From the NCBI RefSeq assembly GCF_000246945.1, contig NZ_BAEX01000006.1:1-64000 (forward strand): 64,000 nt of DNA. The letters run 5' to 3'. The translations under genes and the position numbers were made by a program. The stretch is from Myroides injenensis M09-0166. Lineage in GTDB: Bacteria; Bacteroidota; Bacteroidia; Flavobacteriales; Flavobacteriaceae. This document shows, piece by piece, positions 18,052 to 26,036 of this stretch; within the stretch, counting starts at the first letter, position 1; every line of letters begins with the position of its first letter. The notes under the pieces are model-generated. The model did not search any database and was not told the DNA's origin. It saw only the letters and a list, made by a program, of their open reading frames with translations.

Positions 18052-18246
18052 ATGAAAATTTTCAGTTACATCGCAATCGTCTTTGTTCTTGCATTAGTTA
18101 TATTCAATATTACAATGTTAGATTTTAGTAATCTTTTTCAGGGAGATAGTTTGATTGCATTAATCGGTATAGTGGCTCTTTTATGTGCAGTTTGTATTCT
18201 ATTGATTTATCGTACTTCAAAAATGATTGACGACAAAACAAAATAA
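18052..18246 (+). CDS. Small two-helix membrane protein
   Basis: A 64-residue protein made of two hydrophobic helices (IAIVFVLALVIFNITML and LIALIGIVALLCAVCILLIY), ending in a short basic tail (RTSKMIDDKTK). No known family recognised. It lies between marC and a flavoprotein gene, separated from the latter by only 9 bases, so coexpression with the flavoprotein is likely. Similar short paired-helix proteins are common in Flavobacteriaceae; the role is unknown. Confidence 0.7.
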   Translation: MKIFSYIAIVFVLALVIFNITMLDFSNLFQGDSLIALIGIVALLCAVCILLIYRTSKMIDDKTK

Positions 18247-18255
18247 CGAACTGTC

Positions 18256-18867
18256 ATGGAGATATTTGACGTGTTAATTATAGGTGGTGGAGTAGCAGGA
18301 GTATCTTGTGCTCAGGTGTTAGGGAGTGCCTATAAAAAGGAATTCGCAAAAGAAAAGAAAATAGGAATTACACTGCATCAGAAAAGTTCTATGTTGCAAG
18401 AGGCTTTATTCAATAATGCTTATGGTATCCGGCCTGGAACTTTAGGTAGAGATTTACTTATTCAATCTCAAGAAGATTTATCTTTTTATCCACATATAGA
18501 ACAGATCCTTAATGAGAAAGTAACTGCTGTAAATAAAGTTGATAATATTTATGAAGTTACTACGAATAAGAGTGTTTATAGAGCAAAAGATATTGTTATA
18601 GCAGTGAATTCTAGTTCTTCTTTTGATATTCAAGGATTGATGCAGTATGTGGAACCTCATAAGAAATCTTTGGCTAGTAAAAATAGAATTCAGTTACGAA
18701 ATAGTGACCATTTCGTAGAAGATGGTATATATGTCGCTGGGACTTTGGCAGGACATAGAAGTCAACTAGCTATTGCAGCTGGGAGTGGTGCAGCGGTAGC
18801 AACAGATATTCTTACTAAATGGAATAATGGAGTAGAAACTCATAGTCACGATAGTATAAAAAAATAA
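18256..18867 (+). CDS. Short FAD-dependent oxidoreductase, thioredoxin-reductase-like
   Basis: A 203-residue protein with an N-terminal dinucleotide-binding motif VLIIGGGVAGVSCA and a C-terminal FAD motif (GIYVAGTLAGHRSQLAIAAGSGAAVA) like that of thioredoxin reductase-type flavoproteins. Known enzymes of this group are about 300 residues: the NADPH-binding domain and the redox-active CxxC are missing here, and the middle part is short. It could be a flavoprotein reduced by a partner, or a degenerate one. It follows the small membrane protein after 9 bases and ends in a good terminator. Confidence 0.72.
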   Translation: MEIFDVLIIGGGVAGVSCAQVLGSAYKKEFAKEKKIGITLHQKSSMLQEALFNNAYGIRPGTLGRDLLIQSQEDLSFYPHIEQILNEKVTAVNKVDNIYEVTTNKSVYRAKDIVIAVNSSSSFDIQGLMQYVEPHKKSLASKNRIQLRNSDHFVEDGIYVAGTLAGHRSQLAIAAGSGAAVATDILTKWNNGVETHSHDSIKK

Positions 18868-18893
18868 AACATAGTTTAGTTTTAGATATAAAG

Positions 18894-18918
18894 GAATGCT
18901 TTTAGCATTCTTTTTTTT
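18894..18918 (+). terminator. Terminator after the flavoprotein gene
   Basis: GAATGCT / AGCATTC hairpin with a TTT loop, followed by eight T residues. Confidence 0.85.
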
Positions 18919-18997
18919 ATGTCTTTTTTTCTCTCCTTATTTAGTATTTTTAAATATGCATATCCCAATTCCTTTGTGGAGTAATAATTTATATATA

Positions 18998-19031
18998 TTT
19001 TGTGATTTTTAATAATTTTTTGTTAATTTTG
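18998..19031 (+). promoter_or_regulatory. Promoter of the DUF805 gene
   Basis: TTTTG at 18998-19002 and TAATTTTG at 19024-19031 are separated by 21 bases, a full match to the Bacteroidota -33/-7 arrangement. This supports starting the protein at 19059 and not within the promoter. Confidence 0.65.
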
Positions 19032-19058
19032 AGTAAGTATAAATTATATAAAATTGTT

Positions 19059-19427
19059 ATGGAGTTATTTAATCAGTATTTTATTGACATTATTAAGAAG
19101 CATTATGTCGATTTTGACGGTAGAGCTAGAAGAAAAGAGTTTTGGATGTTTACTTTGTTTAGTACTATTATTAGTATAGTATTAGGTTGGGTAGATAGTT
19201 TAATTTTTGGACAACAAATACTTTATTATTTGTATTCTGCTTTAGTTTTATTGCCAGTAATCTCTCTATGGGTAAGAAGATTACATGATACTAATAAAAG
19301 TGGATGGTGGCTATTACTAGCCTTTACTGGTATAGGATTTATTGTTTTGTTAGTATTTGCAATTTTAGAAGGAGAGAAAGGTCCAAATCAATATGGTCCA
19401 GATCCAAAAGGTGTATTAGAGAATTAG
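19059..19427 (+). CDS. DUF805 family membrane protein
   Basis: A 122-residue inner membrane protein. The DUF805 signature is clear: GRARRKEFWMFTLF near the N-terminus, then three or four membrane helices, and RRLHDTNKSGWWLLL before the last helix. The family is widespread and uncharacterised. The start was set at MELFNQYF because upstream codons overlap the promoter. Single gene, ending in a terminator shared with the convergent PCMD gene. Confidence 0.88.
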   Translation: MELFNQYFIDIIKKHYVDFDGRARRKEFWMFTLFSTIISIVLGWVDSLIFGQQILYYLYSALVLLPVISLWVRRLHDTNKSGWWLLLAFTGIGFIVLLVFAILEGEKGPNQYGPDPKGVLEN

Positions 19428-19485
19428 TATTTCTCAATTTATTGTTTTGAGAAATCAAAAAATATAATGAAAAAGGAAATTTTGT

Positions 19486-19522
19486 TAAAAAGGTCGAGTT
19501 ATTATTACTCGACCTTTTTTTA
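19486..19522. terminator. Bidirectional terminator between DUF805 and PCMD genes
   Basis: AAAAAGGTCGAGT / ACTCGACCTTTTT hairpin with a 7-base loop; A-run on one side, T-run on the other. Confidence 0.88.
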
Positions 19523-19526
19523 TTTT

Positions 19527-20498
19527 TTATTTATCATATACTAAACCAATATTATCAACCCAAAGGCGACTATCGGTATTACCTATATAAGCTCCACCAT
19601 TACTAGATGAAAACTGAACAATTAAGTGAGTGACTTCATCATCTTTTTCGCCCCACCCTTCTTCTATAATAGGAACCATTTTTCCTTTGCTATTTCGTGT
19701 ATAATAAGCTTGGTCACCTGTTCGTAAATCCATGTGGTTACCATAAAAAGATTGATCTTTAATATTGCCATAATGAACGGTTAATCTATGATTATTTTGC
19801 CAAGTTTTCACAGATTTATCAAAGCGCTCCCATCCTGTACCAATTCGCTTAGCATGTACATTACCATCTTTGTCTTCCCATCTTTTTTGCAGTAGTATTT
19901 GGATTTCAGCCATGTCATTTCTATTTGCATCAGTTCCTTTCCCCATACCATTTACGCGTTTAGACGGTCCACCAGTAATGACTTTATAATCAAATTGTAA
20001 AGCTTTTGGTTTTTTTGTAAAAGGAATTCCTGTTACTAATTTACTTTGCGGATTTTTTGTGTCAGTTATTGGTTCTACCATTTCCCCTAAAAAGATGGTA
20101 CCACTAGCTAATACATTAATATTTATTACTCCTAATACTTTTACGCGTTCTATTCTAGTCTCTAAACGAGCTGCAAAACCTTTATCTCTTTTTTCAGGAA
20201 ATACTGTTACACTTCCTTTAGTTATTCCACTTACAGTAGCTAAAACAGATGAGGTAGCCCAAGGTGATTTAGTACTTTTATAAGGTGTGTTATCTTTTAA
20301 AGTATCTTTAATATCTGTGATTGAGTATAAATAGACAGTATTTCCTCCGATTAAAAAAGATTCTTTAATCTCACGTACCATCCATTTATCCATGTTTCCG
20401 TAAGGTATCATTTCTACTTTTTCGTTTTGTGCATCAGCATGTTTTGAAAAGCATAGTAGTGATAAAACTAAGAATATGATTGATTTAAAATGTGTCAT
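19527..20498 (-). CDS. PCMD domain-containing secreted protein
   Basis: A 323-residue exported protein with signal peptide ending FSKHADAQ. The central and C-terminal region (KALQFDYKVI, DMAEIQILLQKRWEDKDGNV, then TDSRLWVDNIGLVYD) matches the putative carbohydrate metabolism domain (PCMD) of Bacteroidota, a beta-sandwich thought to bind or process glycans. Last gene of a three-gene operon with an outer membrane barrel and a phosphoethanolamine transferase (14-base gap), so a role at the cell surface, perhaps with lipopolysaccharide, is inferred. No catalytic residues can be named. Confidence 0.75.
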   Translation of the reverse strand: MTHFKSIIFLVLSLLCFSKHADAQNEKVEMIPYGNMDKWMVREIKESFLIGGNTVYLYSITDIKDTLKDNTPYKSTKSPWATSSVLATVSGITKGSVTVFPEKRDKGFAARLETRIERVKVLGVININVLASGTIFLGEMVEPITDTKNPQSKLVTGIPFTKKPKALQFDYKVITGGPSKRVNGMGKGTDANRNDMAEIQILLQKRWEDKDGNVHAKRIGTGWERFDKSVKTWQNNHRLTVHYGNIKDQSFYGNHMDLRTGDQAYYTRNSKGKMVPIIEEGWGEKDDEVTHLIVQFSSSNGGAYIGNTDSRLWVDNIGLVYDK

Positions 20499-20512
20499 GT
20501 ATTAAAATTATA

Positions 20513-22231
20513 TTATTGTTGAATGTTGTTCTTGCGAAGCATAGCAAAGTCTTCTTCTTTTAAATTCATTTTTAAATAAGGTACAGCTATGTCATGGTCA
20601 TTTAGGTACATTCTTGGTCTACTTGTAAATGTTGGATTTACAAGTGATAAGTCCTGTTCTAAATAATTTGTCTTTATATCTGCAACATCTAACATCGTGT
20701 GAAATACTGCATTAGTTGCAACAGCTTTTGCTTTATTCTGAGTTATTGATTTAATTTTTGACTCATGAGTTTCTACGTACTGATCTGAGAACCACATTAA
20801 CATAGGTATCCTCAATTGATAATAAGTAGGAGTAGGAGAGGCATGTAAGAAACGACCTCTAGCATCGTCAAATAGATCTTCTCCATGATCTGATGTATAT
20901 AATAGAGCGGAATTAGCATTCAGTTTTTTTAATGCATCAATTGTACTTGATAGAAAATAGTCAGTATATAAAATGGTATTGTCATAGGCATTAACTAAAT
21001 GCTCTTTTTCTGATTTTTTAACTCCTGCAATTTCATCAGGAGTAAATTTTTTGAATTCTTGTGGATAACGTTCTTGGTAATTAAAATGAGAACCATACGA
21101 ATGGATTAATATAAAGAGATCTCCAGGAGTGTCTTCTATTACTTTTTCCATTATTGGAATGATCTCTTCATCATAGTGATTTTGCGTTATTCCTGTAGTG
21201 CTATCAGTTGTACGAATTGTCTGATAGATATCGGCTTCTTTTGTAAAGTACTCGATAAAAGAGGAATTCTCAGCTTGGTTGGACAAACAAATAGTTGTAA
21301 AACCTGCTTCTTTAAATGCTGAAGCAATTCCTTTTTTATGATAAATAGAGGAATAGTTTTCAGCATCCGCTTCTGATAAAATTATTGATACACTTTTGTG
21401 AGTAGTATTTGACTGCGTAAGTGCATCTTGTAAAACAAATAAATTGTTTTGGCTTTTTAATTTTGGATTTGTAGGTCTACCGTAGCCATATAATTCCCAA
21501 TTATCTGCTCTAGCAGTTTCGCCGACAATTAATACGTAGATTTCTCTTTGGTCACTTTTCTTTTCTCTTGTAGCGTTAAAAGTAAAATCATCAGAAGTTT
21601 GAGGGTATCTTTTAACTTTATCCCATTTGTTTACTGCAAATCCTAAATTGTGAATGGCATTTAAAGGGTAAACATCTTGATTAAAAGCAAACGTCTCAGT
21701 ATTATTATTAGCACTAAAAAATGAAAGAAAAAGAGAAATTCCCATCAGTATAAAAGAGGGGAAAAACACTTTTTTTCTAAAACTCCAATCTAAATAGTTT
21801 TTTCTTTTCCATTGTAAAATGGCTAAGATGGTAGGAGGTAGGTATAACACACATACCAATACAATCGACGGAAGCAAACTACCAAGTAATTCATTAATTT
21901 CAGAAGTATTAGTAGTCGCAACATTTAAGAACATATCTGCTGCTATGACATCTTCTCCAAATAAGTAAAAAAGTACGATTTGAAAGGCATGTAAAAATAG
22001 TAACGGAAATGCAATAATTTGCCACATTCCTGTATTTTTAAAAGCTGAGAAGATAAGAAAGTACAGCCCTAATGGAAATAATAGAACCACTAGTTTACCT
22101 ATTAAATTGACAGGTTCTACACAAAAGAAATAAAGGGATGGAACCATATTTACAAAAATATAGAACCAAAATAGAAAGATTGGATTATTTAATACTTTAG
22201 ACCAAGTGGTCTTATAAAGTTGATCAGTCAT
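20513..22231 (-). CDS. EptA-type lipid A phosphoethanolamine transferase
   Basis: Predicted to transfer phosphoethanolamine to lipid A or another envelope glycolipid. N-terminal five membrane helices (about 10-200) precede a sulfatase-fold catalytic domain. Key features: VLIVGETARADNWELYGYGRPTNP, holding the metal-binding Glu and the usual nucleophile region (TLTQSNTTHKSVS here, with Thr at the nucleophile position), LFILIHSYGSHFNY, and YTSDHGEDL with metal ligands Asp and His. Start chosen at MTDQLYKTTW, 11 bases after the barrel gene; the longer frame would overlap it. EptA enzymes can lower polymyxin susceptibility; whether this one does is not known. Confidence 0.88.
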   Translation of the reverse strand: MTDQLYKTTWSKVLNNPIFLFWFYIFVNMVPSLYFFCVEPVNLIGKLVVLLFPLGLYFLIFSAFKNTGMWQIIAFPLLFLHAFQIVLFYLFGEDVIAADMFLNVATTNTSEINELLGSLLPSIVLVCVLYLPPTILAILQWKRKNYLDWSFRKKVFFPSFILMGISLFLSFFSANNNTETFAFNQDVYPLNAIHNLGFAVNKWDKVKRYPQTSDDFTFNATREKKSDQREIYVLIVGETARADNWELYGYGRPTNPKLKSQNNLFVLQDALTQSNTTHKSVSIILSEADAENYSSIYHKKGIASAFKEAGFTTICLSNQAENSSFIEYFTKEADIYQTIRTTDSTTGITQNHYDEEIIPIMEKVIEDTPGDLFILIHSYGSHFNYQERYPQEFKKFTPDEIAGVKKSEKEHLVNAYDNTILYTDYFLSSTIDALKKLNANSALLYTSDHGEDLFDDARGRFLHASPTPTYYQLRIPMLMWFSDQYVETHESKIKSITQNKAKAVATNAVFHTMLDVADIKTNYLEQDLSLVNPTFTSRPRMYLNDHDIAVPYLKMNLKEEDFAMLRKNNIQQ

Positions 22232-22241
22232 GTTGTTTGTC

Positions 22242-23414
22242 TTAAAACGATTCGTTAATATTGAAATAGAAACCACCTTGTCCTTTAGCAAATCCATAGT
22301 CAAGTCTTACATTGACACGATTTTTAAATTCCCAGCGATATCCTATTCCGTAGGTTGGTAGTGTATGTTCCCAATCAAAATTATTAAAGTCATCAAAGAT
22401 ATTACCAGCACCACCCCATAAGGCAATCCCGTGGCGATTATATATTTTCTGTCTTATCTCGACTTGACTATTTATTTGTTTACGATCTCTATATTGTCCT
22501 ATAAAATAACCTCTCATTTGTCTAGAACCACCTACTTGAGAAAGCATATTCCAAGGTACATCACCACTATTAAATATACCATTCAAATCAAATGCCAAAA
22601 TTCCTTTTGGCCAAATTTGATGATAAGCTCTAGCAGTTATTTCTATTCTTTCAAAGTGTCTATTACTACCAAACGATCTCGGAAAAAATAATTGTTCGTA
22701 TTGTAGAAAAATTCCTTTATAAGGATTTGGTATAAAATCTCGTGAGTCGTACGAAAGGATAAATCCTCCACCTATTGCCGTGTTTTGTGGGTTCTCATGG
22801 GGCTTAAAGTAGTCATCTTCAAAATTCTTAGCTTTATAATTTTGCGCAGAGAATGTAAGCCCAACATAAGTATTTGGAAGTACCTTTTTAAGTATATCTG
22901 CTTTTAATCCTAGTTGATATTCATCGTATTTAGTGTATTTAGATGCTTCACCAGCGTCATATCCTATCCCGTAAAACTTACTTGGCATATAAGCAAAGTG
23001 CATATCATAATTAAAACGATAGTCATCATTGGGAAAAATACTATTGTTTTCAACACCGATTGAAAAGAAGCCACTAGTAGTAAAATTAGTATAAATAGAT
23101 ACACTTGATGGAGGTAAAGCCATATTTTCTTTATCTAATCGATAGAGTCCTGAAGCTACTATACCAATTCCTAATTTAGTATCTACCGAATAACTAGGTC
23201 CTCCAATAAAGGATAAATCAAATTTGCTTTGTGACTTATCTTTTTTTGCTTCTTCAAAATAATTAACAATCCGATCAAGAAATTTTTTATTTTTCATTAC
23301 ACTATCTTGTGCAATGTTTTTATTATCAGCGTCTTCTTGTTGTTGTGCTTGTGCAGTTGGACAAATTAAGAACGTGATAATAAGCAGTATTATATATAAA
23401 TAATTTTGTTGCAT
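22242..23414 (-). CDS. BamA/TamA-family outer membrane barrel protein, no POTRA domains
   Basis: A 390-residue protein with a signal peptide (IILLIITFLICPTAQAQ) and a C-terminal 16-strand-like barrel. Conserved surface-antigen features include GGGFILSYDSRDFIPNPYKGIF, the family's DxRD-type strand, and GGSRQMRGYFIGQYRDR (the VRG/Y-like lid motif), and it ends with a terminal Phe. POTRA repeats are absent: only a short helical linker lies between signal and barrel. Such short Omp85-like proteins occur in Bacteroidota, and the cargo is unknown. First gene of the operon with the phosphoethanolamine transferase (10-base gap) and PCMD genes. Confidence 0.85.
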   Translation of the reverse strand: MQQNYLYIILLIITFLICPTAQAQQQEDADNKNIAQDSVMKNKKFLDRIVNYFEEAKKDKSQSKFDLSFIGGPSYSVDTKLGIGIVASGLYRLDKENMALPPSSVSIYTNFTTSGFFSIGVENNSIFPNDDYRFNYDMHFAYMPSKFYGIGYDAGEASKYTKYDEYQLGLKADILKKVLPNTYVGLTFSAQNYKAKNFEDDYFKPHENPQNTAIGGGFILSYDSRDFIPNPYKGIFLQYEQLFFPRSFGSNRHFERIEITARAYHQIWPKGILAFDLNGIFNSGDVPWNMLSQVGGSRQMRGYFIGQYRDRKQINSQVEIRQKIYNRHGIALWGGAGNIFDDFNNFDWEHTLPTYGIGYRWEFKNRVNVRLDYGFAKGQGGFYFNINESF

Positions 23415-23434
23415 ATTAAGCCAAAGTTAATTTG

Positions 23435-23442
23435 CAAAGGTA
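23435..23442 (-). promoter_or_regulatory. -7 box of the barrel/EptA/PCMD operon
   Basis: The minus strand reads TACCTTTG, matching TAnnTTTG, 20 bases before the barrel start codon. Confidence 0.55.
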
Positions 23443-23542
23443 CGAAATAACGAGATTTTGTCCTGTTTTCCGAACTAAATAAAAGGGGTAAATAAAGATT
23501 ATTAACTGACTTTAGTAATTCTTTAAGTAATATTAAGATGCC

Positions 23543-24730
23543 TTAAGCTGACACAATGATTAGTTGAGCAATAACAACTAATATTGACAAAAAGAATATA
23601 AACCCTAATATAGCATATTGTAAGGCTGAAATAGGCTGTTTGTGATACTTCATTGCCTTTATATATAATACCGAAGGAATAATTAAAGCTAAGATAACTC
23701 CTGCAATAGCAGCATATCCTAATGCAACTATAAAGCCAGTAGGGTAAAATAGTGCAAACAAGAGTGGTGGAATAAAGGTAGTAGCTCCCGATAATGGGGT
23801 GATAATTGCCTTTGATTTATTCTTAAACAAATCTTTATAGTAATCAAACAATCCTATACTCACTCCTAAAAAAGAGGTTCCTAATCCCGTAGCAGCAAAT
23901 AAGCTGAATAATGTTTCTACATTAGCTGAATGAGACATCTCTCTGATGCTTAGTATAAGTCCTTCTAGACCTAGATTCTTCTTCATGATAATCATAAAGC
24001 TAGTTTGGTCTAAACTTCCGAGTACTACAATTTGCCAGATAAGATAAACAACTAATGGAAGTAAACTACCAAGGATAAAAGCCTTTTTTAATAATTTTTT
24101 ATTCCCATCTAGGTAATTGACAATAGTTGGTATACTTCCATGAAAACCAAATGAGGTAAAAATGGCAGGAAGTGAGGTTAATATGATTCCTTGACTTAGA
24201 GGCATATGCAGTAGGTTTTCTCCTTTTATTAATGGAGCCATTAATAAAACAAGTAATAACAAGAAAACTAGTTTAGCGGCAAAAAGACCTCTTGTGATCA
24301 TATCTACTGATCGAGTACTTATAATTACTATCCCACTAAATACAATTGAAAAAGCTAATATCGCTAGCCTATTGTCGATATTAGTATCAAATAATAGATC
24401 GACATTAGATTTTACAATAGTTCCGCCTCCAGTCATATAAGCTGCGGTAAGTCCATAGATTAAAAACATTAGACTTAAGCCTGCTAACCTATTAATACTT
24501 TTATTGGCGTATTTTTTTGTCAGTGTATCGAAGCCGTCAGTAGGAAGATTATAATCGTATATGCGCACCATTAAAAGTGCAGTATAGCACATTGCAAACC
24601 AAATAATAAATAGCAAGAGAGTAGTTCCTAAAAAACCAACACCTGCAGAAGTAATAGGCATTGCTAACATACCTGCTCCAATAGAAGAACCAGCTATAAT
24701 CAAGATGCTTCCTAATAATTTACTATTCAT
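23543..24730 (-). CDS. Aromatic amino acid permease (Mtr/TyrP family)
   Basis: A 395-residue inner membrane transporter with about 11 helices. The start GSILIIAGSSIGAGMLAMPI is the family signature of tryptophan/tyrosine permeases (HAAAP). Further conserved segments are TALLMVRIYD, FTSFGFHGSIPTIVNYL and GTSFLGVSIGLFDYYKD. It should import Trp or Tyr with protons; specificity is not decided by visible residues. Single gene; upstream lies a long region with a dispersed repeat. Confidence 0.88.
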   Translation of the reverse strand: MNSKLLGSILIIAGSSIGAGMLAMPITSAGVGFLGTTLLLFIIWFAMCYTALLMVRIYDYNLPTDGFDTLTKKYANKSINRLAGLSLMFLIYGLTAAYMTGGGTIVKSNVDLLFDTNIDNRLAILAFSIVFSGIVIISTRSVDMITRGLFAAKLVFLLLLVLLMAPLIKGENLLHMPLSQGIILTSLPAIFTSFGFHGSIPTIVNYLDGNKKLLKKAFILGSLLPLVVYLIWQIVVLGSLDQTSFMIIMKKNLGLEGLILSIREMSHSANVETLFSLFAATGLGTSFLGVSIGLFDYYKDLFKNKSKAIITPLSGATTFIPPLLFALFYPTGFIVALGYAAIAGVILALIIPSVLYIKAMKYHKQPISALQYAILGFIFFLSILVVIAQLIIVSA

Positions 24731-24830
24731 TATTAAATATGATTAAGAGTGTAAAGGTAAGAAAGGATTTTTATTTAGATATGAACTTATGATAATATAA
24801 GTTTAAAGAGCTAAGGATTAAAAAAGGGAG

Positions 24831-25202
24831 GTCTTTTTGAATAGAAGTGCCTAAAATGATTCGCGGAATAATGGATACCATATATATCTTTAGTACTATA
24901 GAGGATATGATTTTTTCAACAATGCATCAACACTTCTTCAAGATTCCTTCAATAACCAGCCCTATATATGGAGCAATCATGGGGAAGTGTTGAAGAAGTG
25001 TTGAAGGAATTTGCTTGAGTCCTTATGAATACTAGCTTTAGCAAGCATACCAATTTTAGCTCAATAGATTATTTTTAAAGTAAAGTATTGTACTTTAGCT
25101 GATTGTGTTTTTTAGGGTTAAAAAAAAGTGAGGTAGTTTTTATTATGCTCAGATAATTAAAATAGTTAGATAAAAACCCATAGCCTATTGATTTGTAAAG
25201 GA
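24831..25202. repeat. Dispersed intergenic repeat, copy A
   Basis: About 372 bases that align along their whole length, with gaps, to 59798-60182. Well-conserved blocks are the left end (AATAGAAGTGCCTAAAATGA), TATGAATACTAGCTTTA, CAAGCATACCAATTTT and TTTTTTAGGGTT. No open reading frame survives in both copies. A hairpin-forming 11-bp array (24915-25006) lies inside. There are no obvious terminal inverted repeats or transposase, so it is not a plain insertion sequence; it may be a miniature element or structured RNA. Confidence 0.7.
24915..25006. repeat. 11-bp-phased inverted array (element E2)
   Basis: TTCAA-type units begin at 24915, 24926, 24937 and 24948, exactly 11 bp apart. The inverse GTTGAAG units occur at 24989 and 25000, again 11 bp apart. 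The two sides can pair through CAACACTTCTTCAA and its near-perfect complement around a spacer of roughly 40 bases. Confidence 0.6.
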
Positions 25203-25438
25203 ACTATTTGACATAGAAATCTTTTTTGAAGACATAACTAATCAATTAATTAAGGCTAATGCTGATTTTGATTCATAAAAGCTTAAACATTTAGAGATAG
25301 AGAAATAATAGCCAACATCTGTCTTAATAAACGAAATGAAAAAGATGATGAAGACAATAATTGTTATGAAAAACAATCCAAAGAGTAATTTTTATTTAAA
25401 AAAAAGTTAGATACTGCTCATTTTTAGGATTTCTTATC
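25203..25438. other. Rest of the intergenic region before the metal locus
   Basis: No gene or clear signal; AT-rich sequence with scattered stop codons in all frames. It presumably contains part of the control region for the gene at 25452. Confidence 0.4.
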
Positions 25439-25446
25439 TATATTTG
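25439..25446 (+). promoter_or_regulatory. -7 box almost touching the start codon of the 25452 gene
   Basis: TATATTTG is a full TAnnTTTG match ending 5 bases before the ATG. If used, transcription would begin at or within the start codon. No good -33 element is visible, so the site may be fortuitous. Confidence 0.4.
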
Positions 25447-25451
25447 TTGCG

Positions 25452-25826
25452 ATGGAAAAAAGGAGAAATATAGCAAGAGTATTGTTAATGGTATCATTTA
25501 TGTTTACCATAATATTTCAATTTGTCCATAGTTATGAGCATATTTCTTCTTTCATGGTCTATGAAGAAGAGCATTCTACACATGCCCATTTTACAGAACA
25601 TCGTGAACAATTAAGTACTCAATTAGAATGGAAAGAGAATCATGGACAGCTAGACAAGTGTTTTGCTTGTGATAGCATCTTGGTGCCAAGTTTGTCTGCT
25701 GATATCTTAGATATTACTTTTGATACTTTCCCTGTTTTAGAGAAAGTACAAGAAGTAGTAGTTAATACTTTTGTTCCTTTATCTCACATTTACTATTCTC
25801 TGCGTGCCCCACCTGTGATGGCATAA
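25452..25826 (+). CDS. Small exported metal-binding-like protein ending in RAPP
   Basis: A 124-residue protein. Residues 9-27 form a signal anchor (RVLLMVSFMFTIIFQFV), followed by His-rich segments (EEEHSTHAHFTEHREQ) and a CxxC in DKCFACDS. It ends with YYSLRAPPVMA. This composition, and the RxPP tail, recall DUF2946-type small proteins found beside metal-related TonB receptors in Proteobacteria, though I cannot confirm homology. It lies 210 bases upstream of a TonB receptor. A downstream in-frame ATG (25488) would give a shorter form if the first ATG is not used. A role in metal handling is inferred. Confidence 0.6.
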   Translation: MEKRRNIARVLLMVSFMFTIIFQFVHSYEHISSFMVYEEEHSTHAHFTEHREQLSTQLEWKENHGQLDKCFACDSILVPSLSADILDITFDTFPVLEKVQEVVVNTFVPLSHIYYSLRAPPVMA

Positions 25827-26036
25827 TCTTGATTATTTTAAAAATTTAGTTTTCTGAAGTTATTGAACTTAGGTATCATTAGTACTATGTTATTGTATAG
25901 TATCTATTGATTGTATTTATTTTCATTTGCTTTAAAGGGACTTGTATTTTTAAGATAATTCTAAGAACAGATAGTTCAAGCAAATACACAATTCTGTGTG
26001 TTTATATTTAATAAAAAAGTTTATCGTTAAACAATT

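Noticed and set aside
24831-25202. Insertion sequence interpretation of the dispersed repeat
   Set aside because: No transposase frame, terminal inverted repeats or target duplication could be seen in either copy; recorded instead as a non-coding repeat.
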